From Kribbella albertanoniae (GTDB lineage Bacteria; Actinomycetota; Actinomycetes; Propionibacteriales; Kribbellaceae), in assembly GCF_004348455.1 (NCBI RefSeq), contig NZ_SMKA01000036.1:1-45675 (forward strand): a DNA stretch of 45,675 nt, in the 5' to 3' direction. The notes beneath the pieces are model-generated. The model saw only the letters and a program-made list of their open reading frames with translations. It searched no databases and had not been told where the DNA came from. How positions within the stretch are numbered: the stretch's first letter is position 1; every line of letters starts with the position of its first letter. Below are positions 1 to 8,028 of this stretch, piece after piece. The position numbers and the translations under genes are program-made.

Positions 1-35
1 ACATTGTGCGGGCTGGTTGGTGGGGCGGGGGGCGC

Positions 36-635
36 TCAGGACTGGACCATTCGGTGGGCTAGGTCGGCGTAGAGCTTGCCTAGGGCGTCGGGGTCGCCTC
101 GGTGGGGGGTGTACCAGCGGGCTACGTCGATCGACAGGGACAGTACGGCGAGCGTCGTACCGGGTAGGTCCGGTACGGCGAACGTTCCGTCCTGTACGCC
201 GTCCGCGAGGACCTGCTCGATTTCCGTGGAGATGGCTCGGCGGATCGTGGCTACCTCGGTCAGGTGGTCGGGGGAGAGGGCGCCTAGCTCGTACTGGACG
301 ACGTGGGCGATCGTGTGGTGGCGGGCGTGCCAGGCGGTGAAGGCGGCGACCAGGGAGCGGAGGCGGTCGGCGGGGGTGTCGCCGACGTTCGCCGAGCGAA
401 GGATCGCGAGCGCGGCGTTGTGGCCGTACAGGCTGATCTCGAAGAGCAGGCGTTCCTTCGACGGGTAGTGGACGTACAGCGCCGCGGGGCTCATGCCGGC
501 GCGGGAGGCGATGTCGCGGGTCGTTGTCGCCTGGAAGCCGCGCTCGGCGAACGCCTCGATGGCGCCGGTCAGCAGCCGGCGGGCTGCGGCCGGCTCGACG
601 TGGTCCCACTCCAGGGGATCGGTGACTGCGGACAC
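36..635 (-). CDS. TetR-family transcriptional regulator
   Basis: Predicted DNA-binding repressor of the divergent acyl-CoA dehydrogenase operon. The N-terminal third holds a TetR helix-turn-helix (AFAERGFQATTTRDIASRAG, then ALYVHYPSKERLL), followed by a helical ligand-binding region that is not conserved enough to name a ligand. I chose a GTG at 635 (a G-rich stretch lies upstream), giving 199 aa, normal for the family. An in-frame GTG at 650 and ATGs at 683 and 728 are alternatives, but the last two would put the palindrome at 663-680 inside or across the coding region. The divergent arrangement over that palindrome suggests autoregulation and control by an acyl-CoA or related lipid, which is inference. 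Family call is secure; start and ligand are not. Confidence 0.85.
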   Translation of the reverse strand: MSAVTDPLEWDHVEPAAARRLLTGAIEAFAERGFQATTTRDIASRAGMSPAALYVHYPSKERLLFEISLYGHNAALAILRSANVGDTPADRLRSLVAAFTAWHARHHTIAHVVQYELGALSPDHLTEVATIRRAISTEIEQVLADGVQDGTFAVPDLPGTTLAVLSLSIDVARWYTPHRGDPDALGKLYADLAHRMVQS

Positions 636-662
636 GTTGACACCCTGCACCAAAAGCGTGAA

Positions 663-680
663 GCTAAGCAAGCGCTTAGC
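663..680. promoter_or_regulatory. Palindromic operator, probable TetR site
   Basis: Perfect inverted repeat GCTAAGC-aagc-GCTTAGC (7-bp arms, 4-bp spacer) between the TetR gene and the acyl-CoA dehydrogenase gene. A consensus TTGACA hexamer at 637-642 on the + strand lies about 20 bp upstream, so the palindrome would cover the -10 region of the operon promoter. Position and symmetry are as expected for a TetR-family operator of a fatty-acid degradation operon. Binding is inferred, not shown. Confidence 0.7.
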
Positions 681-708
681 CATAAGTCTCGAAACGACGG
701 AGGGCACG

Positions 709-1854
709 ATGGATCGCGTCATTTTCAACGAGGATCACCACGCCTTCCGGGCCAGTGCCAAGGAGTACTGCGACCGGTCGCTGGTGCCGCGGATGGAGCA
801 GTTCCTCGAGGAGAAGACGATCGACCGGGCGGCCTGGCTCGAGGCCGGTAAGCAGGGTTTCCTCGGTCTCGACGTACCCGAGGAGTACGGCGGCTCCAGC
901 GTCGGCGACTACCGGTTCAACCAGGTGTTCGCCGAGGAGGTCTCGAAGGTCTCCGCCGCGCTGTCGAGCTGTTTCGGCATCCACTACGACTGCGCCGCGC
1001 CGTACTTCGTCGACCTCGGCACCGAGGAGCAGAAGCAGCGCTGGCTGCCGAAGTTCTGCTCCGGTGAGTACGTCGCCGCGATCGGCATGACCGAGCCGTC
1101 GGGTGGTTCCGACCTGGCCGCGCTGAAGACGACCGCGAAGAAGGCCGACGGCGGCTGGGTGCTGAACGGGTCCAAGACCTTCATCACCAACGGCGACATG
1201 GCCGACCTCGTCATCGTGGCCGCCCGGACCACACCGGAGAAGGGCGCGAAGGGCATAACGCTGTTCGTCGTCGAGGAAGGCATGGAGGGCTTCGCCCGCG
1301 GCCGCAAGCTGGACAAGGTCGGGCAGACCGAGTCCGGTACGTCGGAGCTGTTCTTCGAGGACCTGTTCGTTGCCGATGACAACGTTCTCGGTGAGCTCGA
1401 CCGCGGTTTCATCCACATGATGGAGCGCCTCGCCCAGGAGCGGATCGGCGCCGCGGTCTCCAATATCGCGCACGCCACCCAGATCCTCGACGAGACGATC
1501 GAGTACGTGAAGCAGCGCAAGGCCTTCGGGCAGTCGGTCGGATCGTTCCAGTACAACAAGTTCCTGATCGCCGAGCTCGTCACCAAGGTCGAGGTCACCC
1601 AGGCGTACGTCGACAACGGCGTGGTCGCGCACGACGAGGACCGGCTGACCGCGGTGGACGCCGCCAAGACCAAGTGGTGGAGCGCCCACGTGCAGAACGA
1701 GGTGCTCGACGCCTGCGTCCAGCTGCACGGTGGCTACGGCTACATGAACGAGTACCGCGTGGCCCGCGCCTGGCGCGATGCGCGCGTCACCAAGATCTGG
1801 GCGGGATCGAACGAGATCATGAAGGAACTCATCGGCCGCGATCTGGGCCTGTAG
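709..1854 (+). CDS. Acyl-CoA dehydrogenase, long-chain type
   Basis: FAD-dependent enzyme catalysing the first step of beta-oxidation (acyl-CoA to trans-2-enoyl-CoA), passing electrons to ETF. 381 aa, normal size. Visible: the substrate/FAD segment AIGMTEPSGGSDL (about 124-136) and the C-terminal QLHGGYGYMNEY ... IWAGSNEIMKELIGR. The Glu used as catalytic base in medium-chain enzymes is Ala here (IWAGS instead of IYEGT); as in the LCAD/IVD subgroup the base is probably Glu244 in ERLAQER. Start ATG at 709 has GGAGGG a few bases upstream; longer in-frame extension to 493 would run back through the TetR gene and is rejected. First gene of an operon with thiolase and SDR, 15 nt and then 1 nt overlap. 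Substrate chain length is inferred. Confidence 0.93.
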   Translation: MDRVIFNEDHHAFRASAKEYCDRSLVPRMEQFLEEKTIDRAAWLEAGKQGFLGLDVPEEYGGSSVGDYRFNQVFAEEVSKVSAALSSCFGIHYDCAAPYFVDLGTEEQKQRWLPKFCSGEYVAAIGMTEPSGGSDLAALKTTAKKADGGWVLNGSKTFITNGDMADLVIVAARTTPEKGAKGITLFVVEEGMEGFARGRKLDKVGQTESGTSELFFEDLFVADDNVLGELDRGFIHMMERLAQERIGAAVSNIAHATQILDETIEYVKQRKAFGQSVGSFQYNKFLIAELVTKVEVTQAYVDNGVVAHDEDRLTAVDAAKTKWWSAHVQNEVLDACVQLHGGYGYMNEYRVARAWRDARVTKIWAGSNEIMKELIGRDLGL

Positions 1855-1869
1855 AAGGAGAACCGCGAA

Positions 1870-3090
1870 ATGCCTGAAGCAGTCATCGTCTCGACGGCCC
1901 GCTCGCCGATCGGCCGTGCGAACAAGGGATCGCTGACGACGATCCGGCCGGACGACCTAGCCGTACAGATGATCAAGGCGGCGACCGACAAGATCGGTCT
2001 GACCGGTGATCAGATCGAGGACCTGATGCTCGGCTGTGCGGAGCCGCACGACGAGCACGGCGGCAACATGGCCCGCCGGGTTGCGGTGCAGCTCGGCTGG
2101 GACCACGCTCCGGCGACCACGGTCAACCGGTTCTGCGCGTCGTCGACCCAGACCGCGCGGATGGCGTTCCATGCGATCAAGTCCGGTGAGGGCGACATCT
2201 TCGTCAGCGCCGGGGTCGAGTGCGTCTCGCGGTACAAGAACTTCGGTTCGGCCGGCGTCGGCGACCCGAGCTCGTTCAACGAGCAGTTCAGCGACGCGGT
2301 CGCCCGGACCGCGAAGTACGCGGAGACCAACGAGACCTGGCACGACCCGCGGCAGGACGGTTACCTGCCGGACATCTACATCTCGATGGGCCAGACCGCG
2401 GAGAACGTGGCGACCCTCAAGGGGATCACCCGCGCCGACCAGGACGCGTTCGGCGTCCGCTCGCAGAACCTGGCTGAGAAGGCGATCAACAACGGCTTCT
2501 TCGAGCGCGAGATCGTCCCGGTGACACTGCCGGACGGCACCGTCGTGAGCAAGGACGACGGCCCGCGGGCCGGTACGACGCTCGAGGGGGTCAGCGGCCT
2601 GAAGCCTGTGTTCCGCCCCGACGGCACCGTGACGGCCGGCAACTGCTGCCCGCTGAACGACGGCGCCGCCGCAGTCGTGATCATGAGTGACACCAGGGCC
2701 CGCGAGCTCGGTCTGACCCCGCTGGCCCGGATCGTCTCGACCGGCGTGAGCGGCCTGTCGCCGGAGATCATGGGCCTCGGTCCGGTGGAGGCGTCGCAGC
2801 AGGCGCTGTTCCGGGCCGGGATGAGCATCAACGACATCGATCTGGTCGAGATCAACGAGGCCTTCGCGGTCCAGGTGATCGGCTCGGCGCGTGAGCTCGG
2901 CATCTCCGAAGACCGGCTGAACGTGCACGGCGGTGCGATCGCGCTCGGCCACCCGTTCGGTTCGACCGGCGCCCGGATCATGACCACGCTGGTGAACGGT
3001 CTGCAGTTCGAGGACAAGCAGTTCGGGCTCGAGACCATGTGTGTCGGTGGCGGTCAGGGGATGGCCATCATCCTGGAGCGCCTCAGCTGA
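1870..3090 (+). CDS. Acetyl-CoA acyltransferase (thiolase)
   Basis: Thiolase, the last step of beta-oxidation (3-ketoacyl-CoA + CoA to acetyl-CoA + shortened acyl-CoA), or acetoacetyl-CoA thiolase. 406 aa, normal. Nucleophile Cys89 in NRFCASSTQ, the NEAFA motif, His361 in GGAIALGHPFG and acid/base Cys391 in CVGGGQG near the C-terminus are all present, so it should be active. AAGGAG-type ribosome binding site directly before ATG at 1870. Lies 15 nt after the dehydrogenase and overlaps the SDR gene by one base, so translation is probably coupled. Which thiolase class (degradative or biosynthetic) cannot be told from sequence alone; the operon favours degradative. Confidence 0.93.
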   Translation: MPEAVIVSTARSPIGRANKGSLTTIRPDDLAVQMIKAATDKIGLTGDQIEDLMLGCAEPHDEHGGNMARRVAVQLGWDHAPATTVNRFCASSTQTARMAFHAIKSGEGDIFVSAGVECVSRYKNFGSAGVGDPSSFNEQFSDAVARTAKYAETNETWHDPRQDGYLPDIYISMGQTAENVATLKGITRADQDAFGVRSQNLAEKAINNGFFEREIVPVTLPDGTVVSKDDGPRAGTTLEGVSGLKPVFRPDGTVTAGNCCPLNDGAAAVVIMSDTRARELGLTPLARIVSTGVSGLSPEIMGLGPVEASQQALFRAGMSINDIDLVEINEAFAVQVIGSARELGISEDRLNVHGGAIALGHPFGSTGARIMTTLVNGLQFEDKQFGLETMCVGGGQGMAIILERLS

Positions 3091-3845
3091 TGAGTCTGGA
3101 GAACCGTACGGCGATCGTCACCGGAGCATCCCGCGGTATCGGGCTGGCGATCGCCCACCGGCTGGTTGCCGACGGCGCCCGCGTCGTCATCACCGGCCGC
3201 AATCAGGACGCACTCGACGAGGCCGTCAAGTCGCTGGGTGGCCGCGAGCACGCGCTGGGTATCGCGGGTAATGCGGCCGACGGCGCGCATCGCGGGTCCA
3301 CAGTCGCGGCGGCGGTGGCGACGTACGGATCGCTTGATCTGCTGGTGAACAACACCGGGATCAACCCGATCTACGGCGACCTGCTCAACATCGAGGCCGG
3401 TGTCGCGGCCAAGATGGTCGACACGAACGTGCTGGCGACGATCTCCTGGGTGAAGGCCTGCCGGGACGCGTGGATGGGTAACCACGGCGGTGCTGTGGTG
3501 AACGTGTCCTCGCTGGCTGGTCAGTCTCCGTCGCCGGGGATCGGCTGGTACGGCGCGACCAAGGCGATGCTGTCCCGCGTCACGGCCGAGCTCGCGCTTG
3601 AGCTCTCGCCGGAGATCCGGGTCAACGCCGTGGCTCCGGCGGTGGTCAAGACCAAGTTCGCCGGAGCCCTCTACGAAGGGCGTGAGGAAGAGGTCGCGGG
3701 GACGTACCCGCTGGCCCGCCTCGGTCGCCCTGAGGATGTCGCCTCGCTGGTGTGGTTCCTGTTGTCCGACGAGGCGTCCTGGATCACCGGTCAGACGATC
3801 ACGATCGACGGCGGTCTCACCCTCAAAGGCGGCATGGTCGGCTAA
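3090..3845 (+). CDS. SDR-family oxidoreductase
   Basis: NAD(P)-dependent short-chain dehydrogenase, 251 aa. Cofactor motif TGASRGIG at 11-18, LLVNNTG (usually NNAG) near 85-90, catalytic Ser140/141, Tyr154 and Lys158 (YGATK). The start ATG at 3090 uses the last base of the thiolase stop (TGATG), so it is the third gene of the operon and translationally coupled. Context suggests it acts as a 3-hydroxyacyl-CoA or related dehydrogenase in fatty-acid breakdown; the exact substrate is inference. Its stop overlaps the convergent TIGR03086 gene by three to four bases, leaving no room for a separate terminator. Confidence 0.9.
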   Translation: MSLENRTAIVTGASRGIGLAIAHRLVADGARVVITGRNQDALDEAVKSLGGREHALGIAGNAADGAHRGSTVAAAVATYGSLDLLVNNTGINPIYGDLLNIEAGVAAKMVDTNVLATISWVKACRDAWMGNHGGAVVNVSSLAGQSPSPGIGWYGATKAMLSRVTAELALELSPEIRVNAVAPAVVKTKFAGALYEGREEEVAGTYPLARLGRPEDVASLVWFLLSDEASWITGQTITIDGGLTLKGGMVG

Positions 3846-4408
3846 GGCTGACGTCCTTGCCAGGCTGCCAACCGGTCGTACGGCGATGCGTCGTCGGCGA
3901 CCGGTACGACGGGGCCGAACGGGATGTCGCCACCCCGCGGTTCGGCCGGAAGGAACTGGCGAACCATGCCCAGCACCTGGATCGCCAGCTCGTCGTCGAG
4001 CTGGTCGAGGCGGCCGGTGGCCTTGGCCAGATCCCAGGAGTGCGTGGTGAGCTCGCCGGTATAGGCGCCGATGGCTGCGGCCCCGGGCAGGGTTCCGAAG
4101 GGCAGCTTGCAGATCCGGCCGAGGATGCTGTCGTCGGTCAGCGTCGCGTCGAGTGCCGTCCGGTGTTCCTTCCAGGTGCCGGCGATGTCCGGGCTGTCGG
4201 TCACCTTCGGAATCGTCAGCGGGTCGCCGCCGGTCAGCGCAAGGTCGATGCGGTGCACGACCGAGAGCAGATGACCGAGCAGCGTGCGCACGTCGTACTC
4301 CGGGCAAGGTGTCGGCAGCCCGAGTTGACCGGGGCCGACGCTGTCGATGAGCTGCTGGGTCTGGTCGAGTGCGCGGAGGAACATCGGGCGTGGATCAGGA
4401 TTCGTCAT
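3842..4408 (-). CDS. TIGR03086-family (DinB/mycothiol S-transferase-like) protein
   Basis: About 188 aa. N-terminal LxLPTPCPEYDVRTLLGHLL is the hallmark of the mycothiol-dependent maleylpyruvate isomerase / DinB-like metal-binding superfamily, followed by GELTTHSWDLAKATG with the second conserved His region and the typical C-terminal ending SPYDRLAAW. Such proteins bind a divalent metal through three His and are thought to use mycothiol or to detoxify small electrophiles; no substrate can be assigned. ATG at 4408 is preceded on its strand by GAGGGTGG, and is preferred over the 10-codon longer start at 4438 that would cross the operator. Divergent from a WYL regulator with a shared palindrome. 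Confidence 0.85.
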   Translation of the reverse strand: MTNPDPRPMFLRALDQTQQLIDSVGPGQLGLPTPCPEYDVRTLLGHLLSVVHRIDLALTGGDPLTIPKVTDSPDIAGTWKEHRTALDATLTDDSILGRICKLPFGTLPGAAAIGAYTGELTTHSWDLAKATGRLDQLDDELAIQVLGMVRQFLPAEPRGGDIPFGPVVPVADDASPYDRLAAWQGRQP

Positions 4409-4427
4409 GGGTCCACCCTCGCGCTCT

Positions 4428-4452
4428 ATAGGTGACATCTTCTGTCGCCTAT
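4428..4452. promoter_or_regulatory. Operator-like inverted repeat between WYL regulator and its divergent gene
   Basis: ATAGGTGACA-tcttc-TGTCGCCTAT: 10-bp arms with one mismatch and a 5-bp spacer. It ends 10 bp before the WYL regulator start (4462) and begins 20 bp before the divergent start (4408), so one bound dimer could repress both genes. Likely the autoregulatory site of the WYL regulator; this is inference from symmetry and position. Confidence 0.6.
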
Positions 4453-4461
4453 TCTCGAGGT

Positions 4462-5439
4462 ATGCGAGCCGACCGGTTGTTGCAGATCATCCTGTTGCTG
4501 CAACAGCATGCGCGGTTGAGCACGCGGGACTTGGCCGAGCGTCTCGAGGTGTCGAAGCGCACGGTGCTGCGAGACATGGAGGCGCTGTCCGCGGCGGGAG
4601 TGCCTGTGTACGCCGAACGCGGGCGCAATGGTGGTTGTGTGTTGCTGCCGGGATACCGCGCTGACGTGAGTGGGCTGACGCCGCGCGAGGCGCAGGCGTT
4701 GTTCGCCTGGTCCGGGCGCTCCGAACTGTCGGACGAGCTGGGTCTCCGGGGGAGCCTCAAGTCGGCCATGGGCAAGCTCTCGGCGACTCTGCCGGAGGAG
4801 CTGCAGAGTGATGCCGCTGCGCTGTCCGGTGCGATCGTGGTGGACCGTCGGCGCTGGTTCGCCGAGGCTGAGGACCACGGTGCCTTGCCGGTACTGCGTC
4901 AGGCCGTGGTGGCCGAGCATCGGGTGCGACTGCGGTACGCATCGGCGAGCAGTGGACTCCAGCGCCGTACCGTCGATCCGTGGGGTCTGGTCGAGCAGGC
5001 CGGGCGTTGGTACTTGGTGGCGGCGCATCGGGGTGCAGCACGGATGTATCGGGTGTCGCGGATCGAGCAGGTCGACGTACTGGAAGAGGCGGCGGACAGA
5101 CCGGCCGGACTGGATCTCCGGGCCGAGTGGGAGCGGCTCCGGTCCAATCTGGAACAGCCGGGTGGCGGACCGAAGGGCGTGCAGGTTGAGGTCCGGGTGC
5201 ATCCCGATCGGGCCGAGCTCTTCCGCCGCGTGGTCACCTCGATGCTTGCCAAAGGCGCAGTCCCGCAGGAGCGGCCTAGTGACGACTCCTGGCCACATCT
5301 GTGGCTCGACTTCCGGATCCGTGAGGCCGCGTGCGGAATGCTGATCGCCTTCGGGCCGGACGTCGAAGTACTCGAGCCGCTCGACCTGCGGGCTCAGTTG
5401 CTGGAGCTGGCTCAGAGGGCCGTGGAGCTCTACAGCTAG
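4462..5439 (+). CDS. YafY-type HTH/WYL-domain transcriptional regulator
   Basis: 325 aa. N-terminal winged helix (residues 1-60: MRADRLLQIILLLQQH ... LAERLEVSKRTVLRDMEAL ... GRNGGCVLLPGY), middle WYL domain (about 130-200: VVAEHRVRLRYASA ... VDPWGLVEQAGRWYLVA, with W-Y-L readable) and a C-terminal WCX-like part ending in LLELAQRAVELYS. These regulators sense a small ligand or nucleic acid through the WYL domain. ATG at 4462 gives the usual MRADRL N-terminus; an upstream in-frame ATG at 4432 falls inside the palindrome and is unlikely. Presumably regulates itself and the divergent TIGR03086 gene. Confidence 0.9.
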   Translation: MRADRLLQIILLLQQHARLSTRDLAERLEVSKRTVLRDMEALSAAGVPVYAERGRNGGCVLLPGYRADVSGLTPREAQALFAWSGRSELSDELGLRGSLKSAMGKLSATLPEELQSDAAALSGAIVVDRRRWFAEAEDHGALPVLRQAVVAEHRVRLRYASASSGLQRRTVDPWGLVEQAGRWYLVAAHRGAARMYRVSRIEQVDVLEEAADRPAGLDLRAEWERLRSNLEQPGGGPKGVQVEVRVHPDRAELFRRVVTSMLAKGAVPQERPSDDSWPHLWLDFRIREAACGMLIAFGPDVEVLEPLDLRAQLLELAQRAVELYS

Positions 5440-5655
5440 TCCCTGTGGACTCCCCGCCGCCGGTGACCCCGTCGTGTCCCAGCACGATGGCACTTCCGGC
5501 GGTCGGGGCGTAGTCCAACAGCACTGGGTAACTCTAATGCCCCCGAGCTGCACGACCGAATCACAGTCCGCGCGCACTGGTTGCGATCACGTTGCTGTTC
5601 GGTACGGACCATTAATCCGTGGCGTGGCGGGAGTGCGGCTGGCTATGGTCCGGGC

Positions 5656-6558
5656 ATGACGACAGGGGTGCGGATCCGGCCGGCGAGCGGTGACGATGCC
5701 GAGGCGGTCGCGGCCTTGCGCCGGGCGGTCTACGAGTACAAGGTGATGTCGCCGGCGGCGGCACGGCACATGATGACGGTGTTCTCGCCGGCCGAACGCT
5801 TCCTGGCGCTGGTGGCCGAGGCCGACGGTGAGCTGGTCGCGTGGGGGTCGGCCGGGCTCAACACCTGGACCAGTGAGGCCGGGCGGAGCAACATCTCGCT
5901 CTACGTGCATCCGGAGCACCGCAAGCAGGGCATCGGCAGCACACTCATCGACCGGCTGCACCAGCACCTCACTGAGGTCGGTGCGACCAGGGTCGGTGTG
6001 TTCGTACGGCCCGAGGGGCTGGAGTTCGCGCGCAAGCGTGGGTACGACGGGACTCGGCAGATGCACTTCGCCGGGGCCGGTACGGCGGACCTGCCGGAGC
6101 AGCCGCCGACACCCGCGGACATCGAACTGGTGACGATGGACCAGGTGGATCCGCGGCAGGCGTTCGCTGCCGACGCCGCAGCCTCACTCGACGAGCCCAG
6201 CGACGCTCCGATGGACGCTGTCGACTACGACGACTGGTTCAACGAGACCTGGACGGCCCCGGCTCTCGACAAGTCGCTGAGTGTCGCCGCAGTGGCCGGT
6301 GACGAGGTGGTGTGCTTCACCGCGGTCGAGACGGCGAGCGACCGCGCCTGGTCAGGCATGACCGGCACGATTCCGGCGTACCGCGGTCGTGGTCTGGCCA
6401 AGCTGGTCAAGTCGGTCGCCCTGCGTCGGTGCGCCGCCGCGGGCATCACCTCGGCGTACACGTCCAACGACGACGTCAACGGCCCGATGCTTGCCATCAA
6501 CAACTGGCTCGGCTATCGCCGCGTCGCCACCGAGTACGGCCTGATGCGTACGCTCTGA
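5656..6558 (+). CDS. Tandem-domain GNAT acetyltransferase (copy 1)
   Basis: 300 aa with two GNAT folds. The N-terminal domain has the acetyl-CoA pyrophosphate loop in VHPEHRKQGIGSTLID (about 78-93); the C-terminal one has TIPAYRGRGLAKLVKS and the family-typical NGPMLAINNWLGYRR. Substrate unknown. Layout resembles mycothiol synthase and related two-domain GNATs but the sequence is too divergent to call MshD. ATG at 5656 preferred over an upstream ATG at 5581. Followed 112 bp later by a clear paralogue in the same direction. The 216 bp before it hold no gene I can support. Confidence 0.85.
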   Translation: MTTGVRIRPASGDDAEAVAALRRAVYEYKVMSPAAARHMMTVFSPAERFLALVAEADGELVAWGSAGLNTWTSEAGRSNISLYVHPEHRKQGIGSTLIDRLHQHLTEVGATRVGVFVRPEGLEFARKRGYDGTRQMHFAGAGTADLPEQPPTPADIELVTMDQVDPRQAFAADAAASLDEPSDAPMDAVDYDDWFNETWTAPALDKSLSVAAVAGDEVVCFTAVETASDRAWSGMTGTIPAYRGRGLAKLVKSVALRRCAAAGITSAYTSNDDVNGPMLAINNWLGYRRVATEYGLMRTL

Positions 6559-6670
6559 GTCGGCGTCCGCGGTTACGTGGAGTGTTGAGTCCGATCTGTA
6601 ACGTGAAAATGTATGCAAGATCCGCTGGGTTGCGGGCTATCTTTCGGAGAACTTCGGTGAAGGAGTTCTC

Positions 6671-7555
6671 GTGGAGATCAGAGCTGCTGAAGCGGGGGAT
6701 CTCGACGGCGCACTGGCATTGCACGACCAGCTCGCGCCGTACCTTGTGGTGACCGAGGTCGGGCTGCGGCTTCGACTGACGATGCCGGCGGGACCTGGGC
6801 AGGCGACGTTCGCCGCGGTCGACGGTGAGCAGGTGGTCGGGTGGGCGACGACCGGGCTGATCGCCGGCTCCGATCCGCTGGACGGACAGCTGCGAGTGCT
6901 GGTCCGGCCCGAGTACCGGGGCCAGGGCATCGGTGCGCAGTTGCTGGACGCAGCGCACGACGTACTGCGCTCCGCCGGAGCGACCAGTGCGCGGGTGTTC
7001 GCGGAGCCGTCCACCGCAGACTGGGCCGGGCGCTGGGGTTATCGGCAGACCCGCCAGGTCCACTACGCGGGGATCGATCCGCAGAAAGCACCGGAGCTTC
7101 CGGAGGTCCCGTCGGGTGTCGACCTGGTCCCGCTGAACCAGGTGGACCCGCACAAGCTCTACGCGGCCGATGTGATTGCCCAGCGCACCAAACCGGGGGA
7201 CGCCAAGATCGTCGCCCGGCCGTACGCCGACTGGCTACGGGCGATCTGGGAGTCGCCGGTGATGGCACTCGACCTGAGTGTGGCCGCGATCTACGGTGGC
7301 GAGGTCGCCGGGTTCACGCTGGGCAACGGCGATCACACGAAGGTGTGGTCCCAGATGACCGCGACGATGCCGGACTACCGGGGGCGCGGGCTGGCCAAGC
7401 TGGTCAAGACGGCTGCGCTGAAGCGTGCCGCCGCGGTTGGGGTGCAGAACTGCTACACCGCCAACTACGACGGCAACGCGCCGATGCTTGCTGTGAACGA
7501 GTGGCTCGGCTACTACCGCGTCGCCACTCACTCGGTCCTGCTCTGCCCCCTCTAA
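6671..7555 (+). CDS. Tandem-domain GNAT acetyltransferase (copy 2)
   Basis: 294 aa paralogue of the preceding gene. N-terminal GNAT loop VRPEYRGQGIGAQLLD; C-terminal loop TMPDYRGRGLAKLVKT and NAPMLAVNEWLGYYRV align position by position with copy 1. GTG start at 6671 with AAGGAG five to six bases upstream. The 112-bp gap to copy 1 means it could have its own promoter, but none is convincing. Its stop overlaps the convergent MaoC gene by three to four bases. Substrate unknown; a local duplication is the natural explanation for the pair. Confidence 0.85.
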   Translation: MEIRAAEAGDLDGALALHDQLAPYLVVTEVGLRLRLTMPAGPGQATFAAVDGEQVVGWATTGLIAGSDPLDGQLRVLVRPEYRGQGIGAQLLDAAHDVLRSAGATSARVFAEPSTADWAGRWGYRQTRQVHYAGIDPQKAPELPEVPSGVDLVPLNQVDPHKLYAADVIAQRTKPGDAKIVARPYADWLRAIWESPVMALDLSVAAIYGGEVAGFTLGNGDHTKVWSQMTATMPDYRGRGLAKLVKTAALKRAAAVGVQNCYTANYDGNAPMLAVNEWLGYYRVATHSVLLCPL

Positions 7556-8007
7556 GGAACGAGCAGTACGACGGTCTCCGCCACGCAAGCGGGCTTCGTT
7601 GAGTTCTCCAGCTCGATCACCCAGTTCAGCGACACCTGGACGCCGGCCGGGGTCTCGGCCGTGTTCGCGATCGAGGCTCCGGCCCGGACCCGGGCGCCGA
7701 CCGGGACCGGCGTCGGGAAGCGGACCTTGTTCACGCCGTAGTTGAGTTTCGCGGTGACGCCGGAGATCGAGAACAGCTCGTCACCGAAGCGCGCGATCAG
7801 GCTCAGGGTCAGATAGCCGTGGGCGATCGTGCCGCCGTACGGGCCCTTGGCGGCGCGCTCGACGTCGACGTGGATCCACTGGTGGTCACCGGTCGCCTCG
7901 GCGAACTGGTTCACCTGCTCCTGGGTGATCTCGAGCCACTCGGTCTCGCCGAGCGAGGTGCCGACTGCGTTGACGACCTCGTCGACACCGGTGAAGGACT
8001 TGGGCAT
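7552..8007 (-). CDS. MaoC-like (R)-enoyl-CoA hydratase
   Basis: 151 aa hotdog-fold dehydratase. The R-hydratase signature is present: Asp41 and His46 in ATGDHQWIHVD, followed by GPYGGTIAHGYLTLSL. Reaction expected: hydration of trans-2-enoyl-CoA to (R)-3-hydroxyacyl-CoA. A GAGGA ribosome binding site sits six bases before ATG 8007. Transcribed after fabG with a 21-bp gap, so the two probably form a unit interconverting enoyl-, 3-hydroxy- and 3-keto-acyl thioesters. Confidence 0.9.
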   Translation of the reverse strand: MPKSFTGVDEVVNAVGTSLGETEWLEITQEQVNQFAEATGDHQWIHVDVERAAKGPYGGTIAHGYLTLSLIARFGDELFSISGVTAKLNYGVNKVRFPTPVPVGARVRAGASIANTAETPAGVQVSLNWVIELENSTKPACVAETVVLLVP

Positions 8008-8028
8008 GATCGAATCCTCAGCGCTCTG

